In this document: in pieces, positions 17,801 through 27,425 of the stretch
Position numbering within the stretch: position 1 is the stretch's first letter
Layout of the letters: the number at the start of each line of letters is the position of its first letter
Source of the DNA: Bovifimicola ammoniilytica
GTDB taxonomy: Bacteria > Bacillota > Clostridia > Lachnospirales > Lachnospiraceae
Reading direction: 5' to 3'
Length of the DNA stretch: 64,000 bases
NCBI RefSeq assembly: GCF_025567085.1
Contig: NZ_JAOQJN010000005.1
Coordinates: 62,001 to 126,000, forward strand
Notes under the pieces: model-generated
Database searches by the model: none
The model's input: only the letters and a program-made list of their open reading frames with translations
What the model was told of the DNA's origin: nothing
Program-made: the position numbers and the translations under genes

Positions 17801-18721
17801 GCATTGGTACTTGCAACACCATCTATTAGTTCGGCATCTGCAGGTTCTAAAGCAATAACAGGTAAGGCAGCTTATGGCTCAAAAGTAACAGTTAAATTAA
17901 ATAATAAGACTTATACAGCTGTAACAGATGAGATAACAGGTGTATGGAAAGTCAATGTAGCAACTGCATTAAAGAGTACAGATGTACTTTACGTATCAGC
18001 TAATAGAGATGACTTGAAATCTGGCGAGCTTACATATAAGATGTCAGGCGGAGATGTTATAACAGTTGGCTGGAAAGAGATAGACAGTGAGTGGTATTAC
18101 TTCGATGCATCAGGTGTTATGCAGACATCAAAATGGATAAATGGCACATATTATGTACAGGCAGATGGAACAATGGCAAAATCACAGTTAGTAGATAATA
18201 ACAAATACTATGTAGATGCCAATGGTAAATGGGTTAAGACAACAAAATGGCTCAAGATTAATAACAAATGGTACTACAATGTATCTGGCAATATTCAGAA
18301 ATCTAAATGGGTTAAGATAAATAGTAAATGGTACCATTTTGATGCATCAGGTGTTATGGAGACATCTAAGTGGATAAATGGAACATATTATGTACAGGCA
18401 GATGGAACAATGGCTAAATCAAAACTTGTAGATAATAACAAATACTATGTAGATGCCAATGGTAAATGGGTTAAGACAACAAAATGGCTCAAGATTAATA
18501 ACAAATGGTACTACAATGTATCTGGCAATATCCAGAAATCTAAATGGGTTAAGATAAATAGTAAATGGTACTATTTTGATGCATCAGGTGCTATGCAGAC
18601 ATCTAAGTGGATAAATGGAACATATTATGTACAGGCAGATGGAACAATGGCAGTTTCTAAATGGGTTGATGGTGGTAAATACTACGTTGGCGCAGATGGA
18701 AAATGGGTTAAAAACAAATAA
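14864..18721 (+). CDS. Secreted alpha-amylase, GH13 MalS-like, with two starch-binding modules and cell-wall-binding repeats
   Basis: A 1285-residue extracellular amylase that should cleave alpha-1,4-glucans. ATG 14864 is set by AAAGGAGG at 14846-14853. Signal peptide at residues ~1-45. The GH13 catalytic region (~55-640) reads like periplasmic MalS (VYFLLTDRFRNGD, TFHGGDFKGVT, AIWISAPYEQIHG, HYSYHGYY). Catalytic residues are Asp350 (GFRCDTAKH), Glu393 (MTGECWD) and Asp456 (SSHDS). Two CBM26-type starch-binding modules lie at ~719-805 and ~815-902 (AWPGTKL, GGFPGKQL). Then come a FIVAR-like helical segment (~912-983), an Ig-like domain (~984-1062) and CW repeats (~1066-1285) that include a 237-bp tandem duplication. 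It opens the amylase cluster. Confidence 0.92.
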   Translation: MKKLKNLTLKCASFMMATVMVGTGFLDSLTLSSKRITGNISNGIVAEAAETGTVNADTFSWDNASVYFLLTDRFRNGDTSNDHSYNRGLDKNGNVINVSDDRGTFHGGDFKGVTQSIKEGYFNNLGVNAIWISAPYEQIHGYIVGGDGSPSFAHYSYHGYYVLDYTNSDANFGTMDEFKELVDTAHEHGIRVVMDIVLNHAGYNSLYDMNEYGFGSVKSGWEDYYYSMTNVNNKDYHSYIDYEADAVAWGKWWGSDWVRAGLPGYTAGGGDSYTMSLAGLPDFRTESTATVGIPAFLEKKWKSEGRYDSEVAELKSYLSSHGYDMTVTNCISYWLSTWVREYGVDGFRCDTAKHVEFASWKRLNDMCTEALKTWKANNPDKKLDDLDFWMTGECWDHGVDNDAYYSKGGFDSMINFETTGGGMLAEGRIESVYARYATAINDTPDFNVLSYMSSHDSTLARGNMVYLGSALLLLPGGIQIYYGDETNRGLVDSIPFDGNGGAGHSLRSDMNWDSIDETVLSHWQKVGTFRNSHIAVGAGQNTTITTSSGHAFTRTYESGNIKDRVAFCIAAAANTEVTMDVSNVWKDGDRVVNYYDSSSAVVTDGKVTFNSGANGTVLVQDPDGKPLVTINGEAKFKGTQKVTVSLKDTKQAVISVDGAKKFIVKDGDSFTIGATAYEGDTVTVSYTAENEKGVVNGKATFYKAYGNEDVGGGGEEEKEDNIIRIKMANGSAPYLYAWTGASTALTDAWPGTKLTEKDSDGYYTFEFAKDISTYNVIINDGGSGQTSDITGLKGKVTVNVASDFTTKINGGSVEVVENTVTIHIKPYSDVAPFLYVWDNSGSYNGGFPGKQLSNPDADGWYTFVKEGVSSLNCIVGDGGSSNRTGDITGITSEAWITIKSADNTKYDIEKTPVIESKYTLLRKEARAVKNLTVSDYTQASYKKLYSYIAQADKLVALGEKEADITEVETTYNNIINAKKALVLATPSISSASAGSKAITGKAAYGSKVTVKLNNKTYTAVTDEITGVWKVNVATALKSTDVLYVSANRDDLKSGELTYKMSGGDVITVGWKEIDSEWYYFDASGVMQTSKWINGTYYVQADGTMAKSQLVDNNKYYVDANGKWVKTTKWLKINNKWYYNVSGNIQKSKWVKINSKWYHFDASGVMETSKWINGTYYVQADGTMAKSKLVDNNKYYVDANGKWVKTTKWLKINNKWYYNVSGNIQKSKWVKINSKWYYFDASGAMQTSKWINGTYYVQADGTMAVSKWVDGGKYYVGADGKWVKNK
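18135..18719 (+). repeat. 237-bp tandem cell-wall-binding cassette in the MalS-like amylase
   Basis: GGATAAATGG recurs at 18135, 18372 and 18609, giving a 237-bp (79-residue) period. The two full copies differ at only a handful of positions, and the same cassette is found in the next two amylase genes. Confidence 0.9.
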
Positions 18722-18745
18722 TATCCGTCTAATGACTTAAACAAT

Positions 18746-18810
18746 AATATCCTCTATATTAATAAGAATTAATTAGCAAGTTAATTCTATAATATAGAGG
18801 ATATTTTATT
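18746..18810 (+). terminator. Terminator hairpin after the MalS-like amylase
   Basis: AATATCCTCTATATTA (18746-18761) is a perfect complement of 18790-18805, with a nested AGAATTAA/TTAATTCT stem inside, followed by TTATT. The remaining gap 18811-19093 holds the start-stop site at 19005-19025 and otherwise nothing I recognise. Confidence 0.75.
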
Positions 18811-19004
18811 ATCTAAAAGGTTATAAAAATAATCCTATACATTTATGAAATACATACAAAATTCTAAAAATTTACTAAAAAGGCACCATTATATGCCAAA
18901 AAACAACTCGCATACATGTTCCAGAAACTTAAAATCTTGTTGAAATTTAATATACCAGCATATATAATAGTCCCTATCGAGACGTATCGATCCTAGAACG
19001 TGAC

Positions 19005-19025
19005 AAAGGAGGGTGGACTATGTAG
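19005..19025 (+). promoter_or_regulatory. Perfect Shine-Dalgarno followed by AUG-UAG (start-stop site) in the leader of the AmyE-like amylase
   Basis: AAAGGAGGG (19005-19013) is followed six bases later by ATG (19020-19022) and at once by TAG (19023-19025). The real amylase start is 69 bases downstream with a weaker GGAG. Such a site could load ribosomes and protect the 5' end of the message (as for the known STAB-SD element of cry3A), or be a dead remnant. Role inferred. Confidence 0.55.
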
Positions 19026-19093
19026 AGAATGTTAAGTGCATTTTAATGAAAAGTTGTTAAGTAAACATTATTAATTAAGAAATGGAGATTATC

Positions 19094-22000
19094 ATGAAGA
19101 AGAGATTTATGAAATCATTTCTGGCGGTAGTTACATCAGTATCGATGTTAATGACAGGTATAACTATACCGGAAATGAAAAGTTATGCATCAGAAGCAGT
19201 AATAGCACAGACTTCTGAGACAGTAGCGGCTTCGTCAAACAAATATGGTTTATTGGATAAAGCCTGTGATGGTTTGATACTTCATTGTTGGAACTGGTCG
19301 TACAATGAGATAAAGAACAGTATGGCTGAGATTGCAAAAGCAGGTTATACATCATTACAGACATCACCTGTGCAGATGCCTAAGGATGCAGGTTCTGGTG
19401 ATACACAGGGAACATGGTGGAAAGTATATCAGCCTACAACACTTAGTATGGTTAATAACCATCCTTGGTTTGGTACGAAAGAGGAATTCAAGGCTATGTG
19501 TGATGAAGCTGAGAAATACGGAATCAAGGTTATTGTAGATATTGTTGCTAACCATATGGCTAACAATACAGGTAGTATTGGTAACTCAAGAGGAGATATC
19601 TGTAGTCAGAATGATCCGACATTCAGAGATGATGACAGTTGCTGGCATTTAAATGGTTCTACAAGAATCGATTATGGCAATCAGCACCGTAATGGAGACA
19701 CAACAAGTTTAACCTGGGGATTTGGTGGTTGGCCAGATCTTAATACAGGAAGTAAAAAGGTACAGAATGCAATTGTTTCTTTATTAAAAGAATGTGTTGA
19801 TCTTGGTGCAGACGGATTCAGATTCGATGCAGCTAAGCATATCGAACTTCCAAGTGATCCGGGTGGAGCATCAGATTTCTGGCCTTATGTTACAAGTGCT
19901 ATTAAGGAATATAAACCTGATGTTTATCTCTATGGTGAGATTCTTGATGATTCTGCAACAGCTATTTCAAATTATACGAAATATATTGCTGTTACAGATA
20001 ACAGAGCAGGTAATGCAACATCATGGGGCGTAAATAATCATGATATTGGAGCAGCAGCAAATTCTTCCCTTACATATAAAGGAGAGTTAGGAGATAATAT
20101 TGTTCTCTGGGCTGAGTCTCACGATACATATGCCAATGATGGCTTTACAGGTCCTTCAACAAAGCTTTCACAGAGTGTTATAAACAGATCATGGGCTATT
20201 CAGGCTGCAAGAGATTTTGCAGTACTCTATTATATCCGTCCGGGCGACACTGGAGCTAAGATGGGTTCAAAAAGTACAAATACAGCTTGGAAAGATTCAG
20301 AAGTAGTTGAAGTTAATAAATTCCATAACTACTTTAGTGGAAAATCAGAATATATGTCATCATATGACGGTTCAGTAGTATTAGTAGAAAGAGGTTCGAA
20401 TACTGTACAAGGTGGTGTTGTTCTTGTAAACATTGGTGGTGGTTCTAAGAATGTTGCAGGTGCTGAAACACATTTATTAGCAGATGGCACATATAAGGAC
20501 CAGGTATCAGGAAATGAGTTCAAGGTATCAGGTGGTAAGATTACAGGTAATATAGGTAGCACAGGCGTTGCAGTAGTCTATAATAAGAAACCAATTACAT
20601 TAGATCCTGAAGCAACTATATCGCAGGAAGGCGGAGAGTTTACAAGTGATACATTAACACTTAAGCTTGACTTAGTTAATGCAATATCAGGTACATATAA
20701 GATTGGTTCACAGTCAGTTAAGACATTTACATCAGCTAAATCAATTACAATTGGTGCAGATATGGCATATGGCGAAAGTGTTGATATAGTTCTTACTGCA
20801 ACAGATGGTAAGACAACATCAGACCCTGTTACATACACATTTACTAAAGTAGAGAAGACTGATAATATTGCATACATAAAAGTACCATCAGGCTGGACTG
20901 GAGATATATATTGTTATGCATATGATTCAGCAACAGAGATGGTTAATAATGGAGAATGGCCTGGCGAGAAGATGACATATGATTCAACAACAGGTTATTA
21001 TAAATATACAATTCCTGAAAATATTAAGGCTCCAAGAGTTGTCTTCTATAATTCAATAGCTAACCGTTATCCGGATGACCGGGAACCGGGACTTCTGTTT
21101 GAATCATCAGGTTCGTGGTTATATGCTGATGGCAAATGGTCTAAGATGACATCTACAACAGAGAACGGAACAGTAATAGTTAAATACGTAGATGAATCAG
21201 GTAATGAAATAGCTACATCTAAGAAATTAACAGGTAAAGTAGGAGCTTCTTATACAACTTCTGCTGCAACAGTAAGTGGATATAAATTAAAGACAACACC
21301 TTCTAATGCAACAGGAAAGTATACAGCTTCAACAATCACAGTAAAATATATTTATTCAAAAGTTACAAGTAGTGATCCTACAGTCACAACATCATTTGCA
21401 AATGGTTCTACATTTAAGACAGAGACACAGACAATTAAGCTTACATTAAGTAATGCAACATCAGGTACATATTCAGTAGATAATGGTCCTGTTAAGACAT
21501 TTACAGGTTCAGCAAATGTTGTACTTGGACAAGGTAAAGTAGCAGATTCTACAGTTACAGTTAAAGCTACAGCTACTAATGCGAGTGGTAAGACAAAGAG
21601 TTATACATTTACATATAATAAGAAATTTAATGGAACTGTTAATGAAGAAACAAGTAAATTATCAGTAACAAATGAGACTGCAAGTGTTGTAACAGCAGGA
21701 CAGAAACTTGCAAGCAACATTTATGCAACTAACCCTGATGGAAAGAAGGGTGTTGAGAAGACAATCACAATCGATGGTGATGCATCTGATTGGGATGAAA
21801 GCATGCTTATAGCTAAAGGCGGTGCATGGGATGTAGCAAACCACTATAAGGGTGGACACGAAAACTGTGTGCTTGATACTACAGCATTATATGCAGCTTA
21901 TGATGATGAAAACCTTTACGTTGCATGGCAGATGGTTAATACAACAGATACATGGGCAAGATCAGGTGATGGTCCATTAAGTGATGGCGGACGAGTACTC

Positions 22001-23650
22001 GATGTACCACTTATTCTTGCACTCAGCGTAGATGAGAACTCAGTTTCAATGTCGAACAAGAACACTGAAGGAGGACCTATTTGGGGTCGGAAGATGGGAC
22101 TAGAGTTTAATCAGCACGTAGATAGATTACTCTATATGAGTGGTAAACCAGGTTTAGGAAAACCATCTATATTCAAGGCAGTAGATGCAAATGGTAATAC
22201 AGACTATGAAGATGGCTGCGTTGGATTTGCTGATGGTGGAATTGAATACAAGATGGCTACAACTAACATAAGTTCAAAGATTATGGGACTTAATGGATCA
22301 GATTCAACAGATGATATATTCAATAATGGAGCAGACTGGGTTGATTATAAGACATTTGTTGGTTCAGAGGGAAAACATAATATAACATATGACTCATTCT
22401 ATGAGATTAAGATTCCATATTCAACTCTTGGAATTACAAAGAGTACAATTACATCAAAAGGTATTAAAGCAATGTTAGTTGCTACAAGAGGTGAATCAGC
22501 CCTTGACTGTATACCATATGATGCATCAATGCTTGACAATGCTATGAAGGATTACTCAAGTGATCCAAGTACATCGGCAGAGAAAGATGATACCGACATC
22601 ATTACAGCTGATTTTGCACAGATTGGCGGAGGCGGTATTGTACCACCATCAGACGATCTTGAATTAAATTTTGGTGCTGACCGTTCAGCTCCACAGACAG
22701 CAGGAACAGCTCTTACATTAAAAGGTATTGCACAGGGTGGTTCAGCCAACTATACATATAAATACTATGTAAATAATAAGTTAGTAGCTACTAAGACAGG
22801 AAGTGGTGAAACATCAACATCCTGGACACCACAGACAGCGGGTACTTACACAATTAAATGTGTCGTAACAGACTCAAAGAATAACACAGTAACAAGTGCT
22901 AAGAAGTATACAGTAGAAAGTTCAGGAAGTGTTACTACAGGCTGGAAGAAAGTTGGTTCATCTTGGTATTATTACAGCAATGGTAAGAAGGTAACAGGCT
23001 GGAAACAGATTAATGGTAAATATTATTACTTCAATACATCAGGCGTTATGCAGGCATCTAAATGGATAAGCAGTACATATTATGTAAAAGCTGATGGTTC
23101 AATGGCAGTTTCAGAACTCGTTGATAATAATAAGTATTATGTGGATGCCGATGGTAAATGGGTTAAGACAACAAAATGGCTTAAGATTAATAACAAATGG
23201 TATTACAATATATCAGGAAATATCCAGCAGTCTAAATGGGTTAAGATAAATAATAAATGGTATTATTTCAACGGCTCAGGCGTAATGCAGACATCTAAAT
23301 GGATAAACAAGACATATTATGTACAGGCAGATGGAACGATGGCTAAATCAAAACTTGTAGATAATAATAAATACTATGTAGATGCCGATGGTAAATGGGT
23401 TAAGACAACAAAATGGCTTAAGATTAATAACAAATGGTACTACAATGTATCAGGAAATATCCAGCAGTCTAAATGGGTTAAGATAAATAATAAATGGTAT
23501 TATTTCAACGGCTCAGGCGTAATGCAGACATCTAAATGGATAGATGGAACATATTATGTACAGGCAGATGGAACGATGGCAGTTTCTAAATGGGTTGATG
23601 GTGGTAAATACTACGTTGGCTCAGATGGAAAATGGATAAAGAACAAATAG
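19094..23650 (+). CDS. Secreted alpha-amylase, GH13 AmyE-like, multimodular with cell-wall-binding repeats
   Basis: A 1518-residue extracellular enzyme. ATG 19094 has GGAG six bases upstream. After the signal peptide (~1-40) the GH13 domain (~45-500) closely follows Bacillus AmyE (LHCWNWSYNEIKNSM, GADGFRFDAAKHIEL, AESHDTYANDG). Catalytic residues are Asp245, Glu282 (LYGEIL) and Asp344. Next come a beta-sandwich repeat (~508-587), a CBM26-like starch-binding module (~590-683), a MucBP domain (~693-756), a second copy of the beta-sandwich (~763-843), a CBM9/DOMON-like module (~881-1180; ITIDGDASDWDES), an Ig-like domain (~1189-1272) and CW repeats (~1281-1518). It should cleave starch at the cell wall. 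The CW cassette at 23161-23399 recurs almost unchanged in the next amylase. Confidence 0.92.
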   Translation: MKKRFMKSFLAVVTSVSMLMTGITIPEMKSYASEAVIAQTSETVAASSNKYGLLDKACDGLILHCWNWSYNEIKNSMAEIAKAGYTSLQTSPVQMPKDAGSGDTQGTWWKVYQPTTLSMVNNHPWFGTKEEFKAMCDEAEKYGIKVIVDIVANHMANNTGSIGNSRGDICSQNDPTFRDDDSCWHLNGSTRIDYGNQHRNGDTTSLTWGFGGWPDLNTGSKKVQNAIVSLLKECVDLGADGFRFDAAKHIELPSDPGGASDFWPYVTSAIKEYKPDVYLYGEILDDSATAISNYTKYIAVTDNRAGNATSWGVNNHDIGAAANSSLTYKGELGDNIVLWAESHDTYANDGFTGPSTKLSQSVINRSWAIQAARDFAVLYYIRPGDTGAKMGSKSTNTAWKDSEVVEVNKFHNYFSGKSEYMSSYDGSVVLVERGSNTVQGGVVLVNIGGGSKNVAGAETHLLADGTYKDQVSGNEFKVSGGKITGNIGSTGVAVVYNKKPITLDPEATISQEGGEFTSDTLTLKLDLVNAISGTYKIGSQSVKTFTSAKSITIGADMAYGESVDIVLTATDGKTTSDPVTYTFTKVEKTDNIAYIKVPSGWTGDIYCYAYDSATEMVNNGEWPGEKMTYDSTTGYYKYTIPENIKAPRVVFYNSIANRYPDDREPGLLFESSGSWLYADGKWSKMTSTTENGTVIVKYVDESGNEIATSKKLTGKVGASYTTSAATVSGYKLKTTPSNATGKYTASTITVKYIYSKVTSSDPTVTTSFANGSTFKTETQTIKLTLSNATSGTYSVDNGPVKTFTGSANVVLGQGKVADSTVTVKATATNASGKTKSYTFTYNKKFNGTVNEETSKLSVTNETASVVTAGQKLASNIYATNPDGKKGVEKTITIDGDASDWDESMLIAKGGAWDVANHYKGGHENCVLDTTALYAAYDDENLYVAWQMVNTTDTWARSGDGPLSDGGRVLDVPLILALSVDENSVSMSNKNTEGGPIWGRKMGLEFNQHVDRLLYMSGKPGLGKPSIFKAVDANGNTDYEDGCVGFADGGIEYKMATTNISSKIMGLNGSDSTDDIFNNGADWVDYKTFVGSEGKHNITYDSFYEIKIPYSTLGITKSTITSKGIKAMLVATRGESALDCIPYDASMLDNAMKDYSSDPSTSAEKDDTDIITADFAQIGGGGIVPPSDDLELNFGADRSAPQTAGTALTLKGIAQGGSANYTYKYYVNNKLVATKTGSGETSTSWTPQTAGTYTIKCVVTDSKNNTVTSAKKYTVESSGSVTTGWKKVGSSWYYYSNGKKVTGWKQINGKYYYFNTSGVMQASKWISSTYYVKADGSMAVSELVDNNKYYVDADGKWVKTTKWLKINNKWYYNISGNIQQSKWVKINNKWYYFNGSGVMQTSKWINKTYYVQADGTMAKSKLVDNNKYYVDADGKWVKTTKWLKINNKWYYNVSGNIQQSKWVKINNKWYYFNGSGVMQTSKWIDGTYYVQADGTMAVSKWVDGGKYYVGSDGKWIKNK

Positions 23651-23683
23651 TATATTGAAGTCTTAAATATATAAAAAATGAAA

Positions 23684-23721
23684 ATAGCATAAAGTAATCT
23701 TTAAGGATTGCTTTATGCTAT
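23684..23721 (+). terminator. Strong hairpin between amylases 2 and 3 (no T-tract on this strand)
   Basis: ATAGCATAAAG (23684-23694) pairs perfectly with CTTTATGCTAT (23711-23721), and the stem extends to about 17 bp towards a short TTTAA loop. No U-run follows on the plus strand, so it may attenuate or mark an RNA processing/stability boundary rather than fully terminate. The next start is only 23 bases away. Confidence 0.5.
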
Positions 23722-23744
23722 ATTAGAGTGAAAGGAATGAAGGC

Positions 23745-26700
23745 ATGTTAAAGAAGAAAAGAATCGCATCTTTGACAAAAAAAGTCTTGGCGGTTACACT
23801 TGCAGTAGCAACGGTAATGACGAATGGCTATGGATTGCAGATGTTTAGGGATTCAGAAGTTAAAGCAGAAGCGTCTACAACAGAAGTGCTGTCAAATGAA
23901 GACAGAGGAGTTATATATTCCAATTCAAGAACAGATTTTCGTGATGAAACAATTTATTTTCTTATTGTAACAAGATTCTATGATGGTGATTCAAGTAACA
24001 ATGCGCGTACTTCAGAAGATGCAAAAGCACAGAATCCTGAAAATGATCCATCATGGCGAGGTGATTTCAAGGGACTTATTGATAAGTTAGATTATATCAA
24101 GGCGTTAGGCTTTACTGCTGTATGGATTACTCCGGTAGTACAGAATAAGTCAGGTTATGATTATCATGGATATCATGCATATGATTTCAGCGCAGTAGAT
24201 ACGAGATATGAATCAAATGGTGTTACATATCAGGACCTTATCGATGCAGTACATGCCAAAGGTATGAAGCTTATACAGGACGTGGTATTAAATCATACAT
24301 GTAACTGGGGTGAGAAGAACCTTCTTCAGTTAACAAGTGACATATATAAAGAGAGAAATCAAACGGTTATGATAGGTTCTAATGATCCTGAAAACATTTA
24401 TCATCATAATGGTTTCTGTGGTGGTGGTGACTGGGATAACTATGAAGCACAGGACAGAACGATTGCAGATGACTGCTTCGACCTAGAGACGGAGAATCCG
24501 AAAGTATATAATTATCTGATAAATTGTTACAATAAATATATCAACATGGGTGTTGATGGTTTCCGAGTTGATACAGTTAAACATATTTCAAGGCTTACAT
24601 TAAATTCAGTATTTTTACCTGCATTTAAGAAAACAGGTGGCGATAACTTCTATATGTTTGGTGAAGTTTGTACTAAAGGACATGATGTATGGTATCGTGA
24701 ACATCCCCCTATTTCCACGAGTTTCTATACATGGAATGATCCTGTAGAATGGACAGGTAAGTGGAGTAATGATTTGGCATCAAATGAAGCGTTGGTTAAA
24801 AAACATTATAATGAACACAATGATATGAATAATCAGCCAACAAGTACAAATGCATTCCTTAATGGTAATAATTATCATACACCTGATTATTCAGAAAAAT
24901 CAGGATTAGATGTAATTGATTTCCAGATGCACTGGAGTTTCAATACAGCAAGCAGTGCTTTTCAGACAGCATTGAAAGAGGATAGATATTTTAACGATTC
25001 AACATGGAATGTTGTATATGTAGATTCACATGACTACGGTCCTGATGAATGTCAGACACAGAGATATAATGGTGGTACAGATGCATGGGCAGAAAACCTT
25101 TCATTAATGTTTACATTCAGAGGTATTCCATGTCTTTACTATGGTAGTGAAATAGAATTTATGGCAGGTTCACCAATCGATGTTGGACCTAATATGCCAT
25201 TATCTAAAACAGGTAGAGCATATTATGGTGATAATATCGAGGGTAATATTGATACGTCTGATTTCACAGTATTTGGTAATTTAAGTGGTACGGTTAAGGA
25301 CACACTTAATTCTACTCTTTCACAGCATATTATGAGACTTAACAGACTTCGTCAGGCAATACCTGCTCTTAGAAAAGGTCAGTATTCAACAGATGGCTGT
25401 TCAGGATCAATGGCATTCAAGAGACGCTATACAGATGATAAGACGGACAGTTTCTGCCTTGTAACTATCTCAGGTGGTGCAACATTTACAGGGATACCTA
25501 ATGGTAAATATGTAGATGCAGTTACAGGTGATGTTAAAAATGTAACAAATGGAACACTTACGGCTAATGTATCAGGTAAAGGTAATATGAGAGTATATGT
25601 GCTTGATACAGCAAAGACTCCTGCTCCTGGAAGAGTAATTACAAATGGCGATTACTTAACAGATGGTGGTAAAGCTGAATTGATTGGCGAGGAAAATATT
25701 AATGTTATTAATCCAACAAGCATTACATTAAATAAAACTTCAATTTCGCTCTTAGAGGGCAATTCAGAAACAATTACAGCCACAGTTGCTCCTAAAGATG
25801 CTACAAATAAGACAGTTTCATGGACAACAAGTGACAGTACAGTAGCCACAGTAAGTGGTGGAAAGATTACAGCAGTAGGAAAAGGCTCGGCAGTAATTAC
25901 TGCTAGGACAGTCAATGGACTTACTACAACTGTTAAGGTTAAAGTGTCTGAAAATCCTAATATAATTAAACCGACTTCTGTTACATTAAACAAGAAATCC
26001 ATAACTCTGACAGAAGGGGATACAGAGACAGTTACAGCAACAGTACTTCCTGCAACAGCTTCTAATAAGACAGTAATATGGAGTTCTAATGATGCAGGAG
26101 TTGCCACAGTAAGTGGCGGAAAAATCACAGCAGTATCAGAGGGTACAGCAGTTATTACGGTTACTACATATAATGGCTGCAAGGCTACATTAACAGTTAA
26201 AGTAGAAGCTAAAGAGATTCCTGTTATTAAGAATGGTATATACTTTAAGAAACCTGATGCCTGGGGAAGAAATATAAATATTTATTTCTACAGTAACGAT
26301 ACAACAGTTGGTAAGGACTGGCCTGGTGCAGCTATGACAGACTTAGGTGATGGATTATATGTATATGAACACTCTATAACAGATAGCAATACGAAGGTTA
26401 TATTCAATGATGGAATTAATCAGACTGATGACCTTGATTTTCATAATAATGGATATTATGAGTTAAGCGGATTTATCAAAGTAATTGAAGTTAAAGGTGA
26501 AGTAAATGTTAAGTATAAAGACACAGATGGAAATGTACTTGGTACAGACAAATTAACAGGTACAATCGGCTCATCTTATACAACAGAAGCTAAGACAATC
26601 AGTGGTTATACATTAAAGACAACACCGGCTAATGCAAAGGGAACATATACAGAAAATACAATTGAAGTTATATATGTGTATACAAAGAATACAATTGATG

Positions 26701-27191
26701 TAGCTAATGGCTGGAAGAAAGTAGGCTCATCATGGTATTATTATACTAATGGAAAAGTTGTAACAGGCTGGAAATCAATAAATGGCAAAAAGTATTACTT
26801 CAATACATCCGGAGTAATGCAGACCTCAAAATGGATAGGTGGACAATACTATGTTAAAGCCGATGGAACAATGGCAACATCACAGTTAGTAGATAATAAT
26901 GAATATTATGTGGATAGTAATGGTAAATGGGTTAAGACAACAAAATGGCTTAAGATTAATAACAAATGGTACTACAATATATCAGGAAATATCCAGCAGT
27001 CTAAATGGGTTAAGATAAATAATAAATGGTATTATTTCAACGGCTCAGGCGTAATGCAGACATCTAAATGGATAAACAAGACATATTATGTGCAGGCAGA
27101 TGGAACAATGGCTAAATCAAAACTTGTAGATAATAATAAATACTATGTAGATGCCGATGGTAAATGGATAAAGAACAAATATAAAAAATAA
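23745..27191 (+). CDS. Secreted GH13 alpha-amylase (tandem paralogue A) with Big_2, starch-binding, MucBP and cell-wall-binding modules
   Basis: A 1148-residue extracellular glycosidase. Signal peptide at residues ~1-40 (EVKAEAS). GH13 catalytic domain (~55-560): nucleophile Asp276 (VDGFRVDTVKH), acid/base Glu307 (MFGEVC), Asp430 (VDSHDYG). Two Big_2 Ig-like domains lie at ~654-735 and ~739-820 (TATVSGGKITAVGKGSAVIT). A starch-binding-like module (~823-905; DWPGAAMTDLGDGLY) is followed by a MucBP domain (~919-980) and CW repeats (~986-1148). The IYFLIVTRFYDGD start and the layout match the next gene throughout, so the two arose by duplication. Activity on starch or maltodextrin is expected; whether it is an endo-amylase or an oligosaccharide-forming type cannot be told. 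Confidence 0.9.
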   Translation: MLKKKRIASLTKKVLAVTLAVATVMTNGYGLQMFRDSEVKAEASTTEVLSNEDRGVIYSNSRTDFRDETIYFLIVTRFYDGDSSNNARTSEDAKAQNPENDPSWRGDFKGLIDKLDYIKALGFTAVWITPVVQNKSGYDYHGYHAYDFSAVDTRYESNGVTYQDLIDAVHAKGMKLIQDVVLNHTCNWGEKNLLQLTSDIYKERNQTVMIGSNDPENIYHHNGFCGGGDWDNYEAQDRTIADDCFDLETENPKVYNYLINCYNKYINMGVDGFRVDTVKHISRLTLNSVFLPAFKKTGGDNFYMFGEVCTKGHDVWYREHPPISTSFYTWNDPVEWTGKWSNDLASNEALVKKHYNEHNDMNNQPTSTNAFLNGNNYHTPDYSEKSGLDVIDFQMHWSFNTASSAFQTALKEDRYFNDSTWNVVYVDSHDYGPDECQTQRYNGGTDAWAENLSLMFTFRGIPCLYYGSEIEFMAGSPIDVGPNMPLSKTGRAYYGDNIEGNIDTSDFTVFGNLSGTVKDTLNSTLSQHIMRLNRLRQAIPALRKGQYSTDGCSGSMAFKRRYTDDKTDSFCLVTISGGATFTGIPNGKYVDAVTGDVKNVTNGTLTANVSGKGNMRVYVLDTAKTPAPGRVITNGDYLTDGGKAELIGEENINVINPTSITLNKTSISLLEGNSETITATVAPKDATNKTVSWTTSDSTVATVSGGKITAVGKGSAVITARTVNGLTTTVKVKVSENPNIIKPTSVTLNKKSITLTEGDTETVTATVLPATASNKTVIWSSNDAGVATVSGGKITAVSEGTAVITVTTYNGCKATLTVKVEAKEIPVIKNGIYFKKPDAWGRNINIYFYSNDTTVGKDWPGAAMTDLGDGLYVYEHSITDSNTKVIFNDGINQTDDLDFHNNGYYELSGFIKVIEVKGEVNVKYKDTDGNVLGTDKLTGTIGSSYTTEAKTISGYTLKTTPANAKGTYTENTIEVIYVYTKNTIDVANGWKKVGSSWYYYTNGKVVTGWKSINGKKYYFNTSGVMQTSKWIGGQYYVKADGTMATSQLVDNNEYYVDSNGKWVKTTKWLKINNKWYYNISGNIQQSKWVKINNKWYYFNGSGVMQTSKWINKTYYVQADGTMAKSKLVDNNKYYVDADGKWIKNKYKK

Positions 27192-27225
27192 TAATCACAG
27201 ATAAATAAAATAATTATTACATAGG

Positions 27226-27271
27226 AATCACCTTGAATTTATGCTTTATGCATAGATTCAGGGTGATTTTT
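27226..27271 (+). terminator. Rho-independent terminator after amylase 3
   Basis: AATCACCTTGAAT (27226-27238) pairs with ATTCAGGGTGATT (27256-27268) with one wobble, followed by a T-run at 27267-27271. Confidence 0.85.
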
Positions 27272-27354
27272 GTATAAAATGTATTACACATTAATAGAAT
27301 GTTAAAAAATAACAAGTAAATTTAAAAAAAGTTAACAAAATTTTAAAACAATGC

Positions 27355-27383
27355 TTGATTTTATTGTGCAACATCGATATAAT
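27355..27383 (+). promoter_or_regulatory. Promoter of amylase 4 with a small palindrome in the spacer
   Basis: TTGATT (27355-27360), 17 bases, TATAAT (27378-27383). The spacer contains the 8-bp palindrome TTGTGCAA (27364-27371), a possible half or core of a regulator site. Confidence 0.65.
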
Positions 27384-27425
27384 TGAAATGAAGGTATATA
27401 AAAATATAAAGAAAGGAAAAAATTA

